In this document: positions 61,509 to 64,000 of the stretch, piece after piece | Position numbering within the stretch: position 1 is the stretch's first letter | How the letters are laid out: each line of letters begins with the position of its first letter | Origin: Salminus brasiliensis | Taxonomy: Eukaryota; Chordata; Actinopteri; Characiformes; Bryconidae | DNA length: 64,000 nt | Direction: 5' to 3' | Assembly: GCF_030463535.1 (NCBI RefSeq) | Contig: NC_132881.1 | Location: forward strand, 43,077,344 to 43,141,343 | Position numbers and translations under genes: made by a program | The notes under the pieces: generated by a model | What the model was told of the DNA's origin: nothing | Databases searched by the model: none | What the model saw: the letters and a program-made list of their open reading frames with translations, nothing else

Positions 61509-64000
61509 GAACACACATAAAGAGTTGTAAACAATCAACAGAGCAGCTACATACCCATCCCACACATCACCCTTTCCCCCCAGGCAGGTCCTGAAACACT
61601 CATTCTTCTAGCATGGATGCAGTCCAGCAGACTGACAAGTGCTTCAGCAGTCCCCTTGACAGCCTTCAAACTCTTCCTGAAGCCCTCCCTTCAGACTCCT
61701 CTCACAGGGCACCTGGCATTAACATGCGTCCTGGGTGATCTGATCATAATCTGATCATAAGTGGCCAGCACAAAGTACGGGGGAAGAATGCATCTCGAGG
61801 ACGTCCAGAGACACATATGACCACATCACTCTTTTCATCATTCTTCGTTGATGATGCATTTCCACTTCGGCACCCAAAGATCTGCAGAGAGCTTATCATT
61901 AATAAATACTATCAGGGTGATTTTGATTGGCTTTTACCATGAGAACCTGTATAAACACCGCAGCCGTAAGGAGAGACTAGTGCGGACCATCACCACAGTG
62001 GCCTGTAGCATTTTTTCCGCAGTACCTTCAACAGGCTACACTGGACAGCGCTGGACTTATAGATAAATCAACCAACAGCAAACTACAGCAACCTACAGCA
62101 AAGCTACAGTCACTAAAGCACTAAATCACTGACTGTATTAATCGCAGTATATACACCATTTGGACAAATGTATTGGGACACCTGCTTATTCATTGTTACT
62201 TATCCCACCTCACCCCCAACTTCTCAACTCATCGCAGAAGTACTAGATGGAGCATCAACATTTAAGAGAAGAGAATTTACAGTTCCACTGCTCCATAGCT
62301 CAATGTTGGGGGCTTTATACCTATCTAGCCCACACCTAGCATTAGGCAGTAGTAGTAGTAGTAGCAATAGTAATAGTAGTAGAAATAGTAATAGTAGCAG
62401 CAGCAGTAGTAGCAGTAGTAGCAGTAGTAGTAGTAGTAGTAGTAGCAGCAGTAGTAGCACTAATAGCAGGAGTAGTAGTACTAGCAGAAGTAGCAATAGT
62501 AGTAGCGGCAGTAGTAGCAGTAATAGTAGTAGTAGTAGTAGTAGTAGTAGCAGTAGCAGTAGCAGTAGTAGTAGTAGCAGTAGTAGTAGCAGTAGTAGTG
62601 ACAGCAGTAGTAGTAGTTTCCAAATAAAAAGTGATGAAGGTGAATGATAACTGAATCTGGAATTTGAACCCTTTACCACAACAAACCCCATGTTTGTTAA
62701 TTCTGTTACTGGCAGCACTCTATTCCAGCATCAGGGGCAAAAGACAACAAATAATACATCTTAAATGTGATAACATGAGCAGCGCAGACAAGTGCCAAAA
62801 GCTCCTGAGATTTATGGTAAAGATAGGCCCGTCTTGCTCTCTTGCTCAGTCAATAGGACAGTGCTCGCTGATACAAAAAATGCTCTTCTAACACAAGAAT
62901 GTAAATATCAGCTCACGGCCATTTAATAGCTGCCTGTTTGTACGGCTTGAAGGGTAAGAATGTGGTTCATCATAAACCATAAAGCAGCAGTTCTCTAACT
63001 GATCCATATGCACTAAAGAACCATGTTTGAAAAAGAAGAACATTTGAAAGGCTTTAAGGAACCCTAGCATAATATAAAGGTTCTGTACAAATGTAAGGGT
63101 GCTTTTTTATTATGTGGAGGTTCTTTAAACCTTTGGGTCTTCATACATACATGTTCATTCAAATGGTTCTCTTAAGCGGTGGTTTTGTAACTGGTCCTTA
63201 AGCCGCCCCCCACCACAGGTGGTCCACATTTTGTGCTCTATCCTACATTTGAAGCCAGTCCTACAAACTAAGCCAATGTAAAGGTTCTGTATAAATGCAA
63301 GGGTTCTTTATGACCTTCAACTCTTCATGACCTTCAAAAGTTCTTCAAACTCAAAATCTCATTTACAAAAATTGTTCTCTAAAGCAGTGCTTCTCAAACT
63401 AGCCCTCAAGGCCCCTCCTTACGGTCCACTATCCTTATGCATCATCCTAAAGAACCATGTTTGGAAAAGTATCTTCATATACAGTGGGGAAAAAAAGTAT
63501 TTAGTCTGTCACCAATTGTGCAAGTTCTCCCACTCCCCTGCTTATGCCAGTACATATCCGGGCGCGTCTGAAGTTTGCTACTCGTTGTGTTTGGAGGAGA
63601 GTGAATGCTGAGTTGCATTCAAAGAACACCATACCAAGTGTGAAGCATGGGGGTGGCAACATCATGCTTTGGGGCTGTTTCTCTGCAAAGGGACTAGGAC
63701 GACTGGTCCGTGTACATGAAAGAATGAATGGGGCCATGTATTGTGAGATCAGCAAGGGCATTGAAGATGAAATGTGGCTGGGTCTTTCAGCATGACAATG
63801 ATCCCAAGCACACTGCCAGGGCAACAAAGGAGTGGCTTTGTAAGAAACATTTCAAGGTCCTGGAGTGGCCTAGCCAGTCTCCAGCTCTCAACCCCATAGA
63901 AAACCTTTGGAGGGAGTTGAAAGTCTGTGTTGCCCGCCGACAGCCCCAAAACATCACTGCTCTAGAGAAGATCTGCATGGAGGAATGGGCCAACATACCA
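27518..64000 (-). CDS. inpp4b: inpp4b, inositol polyphosphate-4-phosphatase type II B, 3' half (seven exons)
   Basis: Lipid phosphatase that removes the 4-phosphate from phosphatidylinositol 3,4-bisphosphate and restrains PI3K/Akt signalling, acting at membranes. Exons in transcript order are 61346-61469, 57063-57189, 47429-47569, 44834-44931, 44108-44220, 37746-37900 and 27518-27650. They join in phase to 891 nt, the last 296 residues plus TGA. The dual-specificity-type P-loop CKSAKDR (CX5R) is in the sixth exon, its cysteine 83 residues from the C-terminus. That is the distance expected for Cys842 of the 924-residue human protein. The C-terminus [10 protein letters not shown] is typical of INPP4. 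The first exon seen starts in phase 0, so the N-terminal C2 domain and about two thirds of the protein are encoded beyond 64000. INPP4A is the alternative paralogue, but the il15 neighbour favours the B form. Confidence 0.95.
30107..30362. repeat. CA, CACT and GT microsatellite cluster
   Basis: CA runs at about 30107-30136 and 30186-30232 pass into a CACT run up to 30277. After a 55-base gap a GT run spans 30331-30362. Opposed CA and GT runs could pair as a hairpin. Confidence 0.95.
30454..30800 (+). mobile_element. right-truncated MITE copy
   Basis: It starts ATATGGACAAAAGTATTTGG and follows the family interior to about the GGGGGCTTCATACCC segment. The right end is missing. Confidence 0.7.
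31465..31860 (-). repeat. dispersed repeat, inverted relative of 24.4-25.7 kb
   Basis: TAGGGCCGGTCTAGAGC (about 31474) is the complement of text at 24477 (CTAGACCGGCCCTAC), while 31690-31860 resembles 25500-25650 in direct orientation. The element boundaries are unclear. Confidence 0.5.
32860..33149 (+). mobile_element. right-truncated MITE copy
   Basis: It starts CACTATACGGACAAAGGTAT and matches the family up to the GGGGGGCTTTTTAACCC segment. Confidence 0.7.
34430..34755 (+). mobile_element. LINE 3' tail
   Basis: It shares TCACACCTATCCAGTG-like text, ACACCTGTGTAATGTCACAT, GACAATAAAC and a TTGATATGATTTGATTT tail with the element at 53.0-53.8 kb. Only the 3' untranslated end is present. Confidence 0.55.
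37029..37462. repeat. 68-bp minisatellite, array 1 (about 7 units)
   Basis: Units begin CAGTAACACTGAGATAAATA at 37029, then at 37090, 37158, 37226, 37294, 37362 and 37430. The step is 68 bases after a shorter first unit. Each unit holds a 12-base stem (GATAAATAACTG and CAGTGATTTATC, 11 of 12 paired) around a 7-base loop. Confidence 0.95.
37746..37900 (-). CDS. inpp4b: inpp4b catalytic exon (P-loop CKSAKDR)
   Basis: Acceptor CTCCTCAG and donor GTACGG bound 51 codons plus two bases. It encodes [19 protein letters not shown] followed by [10 protein letters not shown] and [27 protein letters not shown] is the CX5R phosphatase loop: the cysteine is the nucleophile and the arginine binds phosphate. 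The exon sits in a 660-base island between two arrays of the same 68-bp tandem repeat. Confidence 0.97.
38123..38860. repeat. 68-bp minisatellite, array 2 (about 11 units)
   Basis: The same unit and orientation as array 1, from 38123 with 68-base steps and one unit short by about 4 bases near 38739. Variant units (ACCGATCAG in place of ACTGATCAG) cluster in the middle, showing local spread of a variant. Confidence 0.95.
40080..40625. repeat. 54-bp CCTAA-like minisatellite
   Basis: The units run CCAAAACCTAAYCCTAACC, CTCATCCTGGCC, CTAATCCTGACC, TTAACCTCAAC with a 54-base step (40197, 40251, 40305, 40359, 40413, 40467 and on). A variant with AAAATTAATCTT recurs every third unit (40305 and 40467), a 162-base higher-order repeat. 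Since 54 is divisible by three, open frames rich in Leu/Thr or Arg/Val arise without coding meaning. Confidence 0.9.
41461..41662 (-). repeat. tRNA-derived SINE, reverse orientation
   Basis: The complement of the family at 6275: the tail CATTTACATTTCTGGCATT comes first and the tRNA-like head lies near 41650. The B box is decayed. Confidence 0.65.
42922..43412 (+). mobile_element. complete 491-bp MITE flanked by TA
   Basis: The best copy of the family. The left end is CACTATATGGACAAAATGAC and the right end GGACATGTAGTG, with imperfect inverted repeats of about 28 bases. TA lies on both sides (42920-42921 and 43413-43414), as for Tc1/mariner integration. It encodes no protein, so mobilisation by a Tc1-type transposase is inferred. 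Confidence 0.8.
44108..44220 (-). CDS. inpp4b: inpp4b exon ([16 protein letters not shown]...)
   Basis: A 113-nt exon. Two acceptors are possible: one at 44221-44222 after a strong pyrimidine tract, and an internal AG just before 44203. Only the first keeps the frame with the previous exon, giving [18 protein letters not shown]. It then encodes [18 protein letters not shown] and LAGA, with donor GTAAGC on a codon boundary. Using the internal AG would bring an early stop. Confidence 0.9.
44221..44833 (-). other. short inpp4b intron
   Basis: A 613-bp intron with a minus-strand pyrimidine tract before the acceptor. It contains a tiny CATCAAAC tandem run at 44566-44590. Nothing else is seen. Confidence 0.7.
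44834..44931 (-). CDS. inpp4b: inpp4b exon ([12 protein letters not shown]...)
   Basis: Acceptor CTTCTCAG and donor GTGAGT bound a 98-nt exon: one base, 32 codons and one base. It encodes [20 protein letters not shown] and [12 protein letters not shown]. The final T joins GC of the next exon to form a cysteine codon. Confidence 0.92.
45140..47215. repeat. AACTGT-hairpin minisatellite with a 1.3-kb duplication
   Basis: Loose repeats of about 40 bases of the type CCCTACAGTTTTAGTGAACTGTAAA, here described by their core ACAGTTTTAGTGAACTGT, which pairs with itself (ACAGTT and AACTGT). The start TTAGATTAGATTAGGTGATT occurs at about 45145 and 46468, so a segment of about 1.3 kb was duplicated. Bases 46080-46440 between them are plain AT-rich sequence. 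Confidence 0.8.
47429..47569 (-). CDS. inpp4b: inpp4b exon ([15 protein letters not shown]...)
   Basis: Acceptor TGTGTATAG and donor GTACAG bound a 141-nt exon. It encodes [32 protein letters not shown] and [12 protein letters not shown]. The donor is a weaker GTACAG type. The last two bases AG join G from the next exon as arginine. A hairpin-bearing minisatellite ends about 200 bases 3' of this exon. Confidence 0.93.
48105..49610. mobile_element. Tc1/mariner-type relic split by a hAT-like insertion
   Basis: The left piece (48105-48300, GGGAAGTATTCACCCCCTTG, GGAGATCACCTGAGTGCAAG) and right piece (about 49215-49460, GTAGTATAAATACACCAGTC, AACACTCCACACAGTCCCTG) read as one element of a type common in fish. 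Between them, about 48302-49215, is a relative of the hAT-like element of il15 intron 3 (AGTCTGATTTATAGAAACTG, GGTAAGGGACTCGGAT). The exact junctions are approximate. Confidence 0.5.
52534..52732 (+). repeat. tRNA-derived SINE
   Basis: A diverged copy: the head GGTGTGGTGCAACAGATAAC, a mutated B box (GGTTTGATTTC) and the tail GCTCTGGATAAGAGCATCAG with AAATGTAAAATG. Confidence 0.75.
53050..53790 (+). mobile_element. LINE 3' end with C-terminal coding scrap
   Basis: Bases 53050-53235 read [31 protein letters not shown] and [14 protein letters not shown], the usual end of a fish non-LTR retrotransposon ORF, followed by a stop. The 3' UTR runs to GACAATAAACTTGATTTGAT at about 53790 but is interrupted by a SINE at 53460-53626. 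Confidence 0.7.
53460..53626 (+). repeat. 5'-truncated SINE inside the LINE tail
   Basis: It starts within the tRNA part at GTGGGAGACTGGGGTTCGAT (intact B box) and ends in AAATGTAAATGTAAATGTAA. Flanks on both sides belong to the LINE 3' UTR, so this insertion is younger. Confidence 0.75.
54470..54900. mobile_element. possible DNA-transposon fossil
   Basis: Phrases such as TTGACTGAGATCTAGATCTG, CTTGGGATCACTATAG and GTTCTTCCTGGCAGACTTGC resemble antisense decay of a mariner-type transposase gene. No readable domain remains; this is pattern resemblance only. Confidence 0.3.
55252..56615 (-). mobile_element. Tc1 element with long inverted repeats, internally deleted
   Basis: The ends CAGTGGGG (55252) and CCCCACTG (to 56615) are flanked by TA. 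Inverted repeats of roughly 200 bases share CACCAATTGTGCAAGTTCTC, ATTTGCAAATAA and TAAAGAATTT. The minus-strand gene (56255 down to 55512) starts [15 protein letters not shown]. It has a paired helix-turn-helix region, a GRPR-like hook (SGAPRK) and the first catalytic aspartate (WSDETKVE). After LKMKRG the frame jumps to the gene's last few codons, so the region with the other catalytic residues is deleted. An extended G run sits in the left end. It cannot be autonomous. Confidence 0.85.
55512..56255 (-). pseudogene. Tc1 transposase, C-terminally deleted
   Basis: 247 codons open. Residues 1-120 are the DNA-binding part (two helix-turn-helix units, [20 protein letters not shown]) and residues 121-220 the start of the DDE domain with WSDETK. 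The intact family is about 340 residues. The last 20 residues are out of frame after an internal deletion, so the second and third catalytic residues are absent. Confidence 0.85.
57063..57189 (-). CDS. inpp4b: inpp4b exon ([16 protein letters not shown]...)
   Basis: Acceptor ATGTCAG and donor GTAAGA bound a 127-nt exon: two bases, 41 codons and two bases. It encodes [36 protein letters not shown] and SGR. Both codons split with its neighbours (AGT serine, CGA arginine) are completed correctly, which supports the exon order. Confidence 0.93.
57486..58013. mobile_element. candidate solo LTR
   Basis: 528 bases, starting TGTCAGCC and ending CCATAACA, so the ends are TGT and ACA. Flanks CATTT and CATCT match at 4 of 5 bases. 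It is clearly richer in G and C than its surroundings (TCGCGCCCTCTCCCGGGGCG). No primer-binding site or gag-pol sequence adjoins. It could instead be part of another repeat. Confidence 0.4.
59376..60637. repeat. long inverted repeat (foldback) with LINE inside
   Basis: The left arm (59376-59650) and right arm (60371-60637) are inverted copies of about 270 bases: GTGTACAAACCCAGATGCAG on the left faces CTGCATCTGGGTTGTACAC on the right, and GTGTGATACTGAAGCCT faces AGGCTTCAGTATCACAC. A LINE fragment lies between. Right-arm sequence continues to about 60780 and a relative is at 305-545. Confidence 0.75.
59700..60266 (+). mobile_element. LINE 3' fragment
   Basis: Reads [39 protein letters not shown] and [14 protein letters not shown], the C-terminal part of a fish L2/Rex-like reverse transcriptase ORF, with frame damage. 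It ends in GTAAGTCGCTCTGGATAAGA and AAATGTAAATG, the tail shared with the SINEs of this window. Confidence 0.8.
61346..61469 (-). CDS. inpp4b: inpp4b exon (LAALACGF...LLSTY)
   Basis: On the minus strand, acceptor TTTGCACAG precedes 61469 and donor GTGAGC follows 61346. It has 41 codons plus one base and encodes [28 protein letters not shown] and FESLLSTY, which I recognise as INPP4 core sequence. The final base A joins GT of the next exon to make serine. It lies between CA and GT microsatellites (61305-61325 and 61484-61508). Confidence 0.93.
62154..62346 (+). mobile_element. MITE copy cut by a microsatellite
   Basis: It starts CACCATTTGGACAAATGTAT, has an internal deletion, and runs to CACACCTAGCATTAGGC. 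There the family sequence stops and an AGT run begins. Confidence 0.65.
62347..62618. repeat. AGT/AGC trinucleotide microsatellite
   Basis: About 90 trinucleotides, mostly AGT with interspersed AGC and AAT. It explains poly-serine, poly-leucine and poly-threonine open frames on the two strands; none is a gene. Confidence 0.97.
63482..64000 (+). mobile_element. Tc1 element, internally deleted, cut by window end
   Basis: The same family as 55252-56615 but in + orientation: CAGTGGGG at 63482 after TA, then ACCAATTGTGCAAGTTCTCC. It jumps to the middle of the transposase ([10 protein letters not shown]), loses the WSDETK segment, continues through [12 protein letters not shown] and MNGAMYCEI, and after a frameshift reads [18 protein letters not shown] and [11 protein letters not shown]. 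The N-terminal half is missing. It continues past 64000. Confidence 0.85.

Larger units (their letters stand above)
61470..63481 (-). other. inpp4b intron (open to the right)
   Basis: No exon recognised upstream of 61469. It contains a CA tract (61484-61508), a MITE start (62154-62346), the AGT tract (62347-62618) and unremarkable sequence (62620-63480). The preceding inpp4b exon must end in phase 0 and lies beyond 64000 or was missed. Confidence 0.5.

Noticed and set aside
62168..62647. Poly-serine, poly-leucine and poly-threonine open frames over 62.2-62.7 kb
   Set aside because: They are translations of an AGT/AGC microsatellite in several frames, with no splice context or protein family.

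Overview
This window is vertebrate nuclear DNA, almost certainly from a teleost fish and possibly an otophysan (characin or catfish group). The evidence is small GT-AG exons in long AT-rich introns, fish-type Tc1/mariner, hAT, LINE and tRNA-SINE debris, and many TA, CA and minisatellite tracts. No bacterial gene organisation, CRISPR array or viral genome was seen. Nearly all long open frames are chance or repeat-driven. The real coding content is two spliced genes lying tail to tail.

Left third, + strand: an interleukin-15 gene (il15). Five coding exons (3144-3178, 11268-11364, 12697-12738, 13855-13989, 14829-14954) join in consistent phase to 435 nt, giving a 144-residue protein. It has the IL-15 cysteine pattern and ends with a TAG at 14952-14954. 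A 5' untranslated exon must lie upstream but was not identified.

Right two thirds, - strand: the 3' half of inpp4b (inositol polyphosphate-4-phosphatase type II B). Seven exons between 61469 and 27518 encode the last 296 residues, including the CKSAKDR catalytic P-loop; the 5' part lies beyond base 64000. As far as I recall, human IL15 and INPP4B are also convergent neighbours, which supports both names.

Repeats fill the rest. A TA-flanked MITE family with Tc1-like ends has about nine copies. Other elements are Tc1 relics at 1.5-3.0, 26.8, 48.1-49.6, 55.3-56.6 and 63.5-64 kb; hAT-like elements at 12.9-13.6 and 48.3-49.2 kb; LINE 3' ends at 53.0-53.8 and 59.7-60.3 kb; SINEs at 6.3, 41.5, 52.5 and 53.5 kb; and a candidate solo LTR at 57.5-58.0 kb. 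Tandem arrays are a TTAGG-like array at 19 kb, a 54-bp CCTAA-like array at 40 kb, a 68-bp hairpin-bearing minisatellite on both sides of the inpp4b catalytic exon, and an AACTGT-hairpin array at 45-47 kb.

I found no undescribed multi-gene system. The points most worth a second look are the il15 model and its short leader, the catalytic exon boxed in by the 68-bp arrays, the foldback structure at 59.4-60.6 kb, and the nested or reciprocally deleted transposons.
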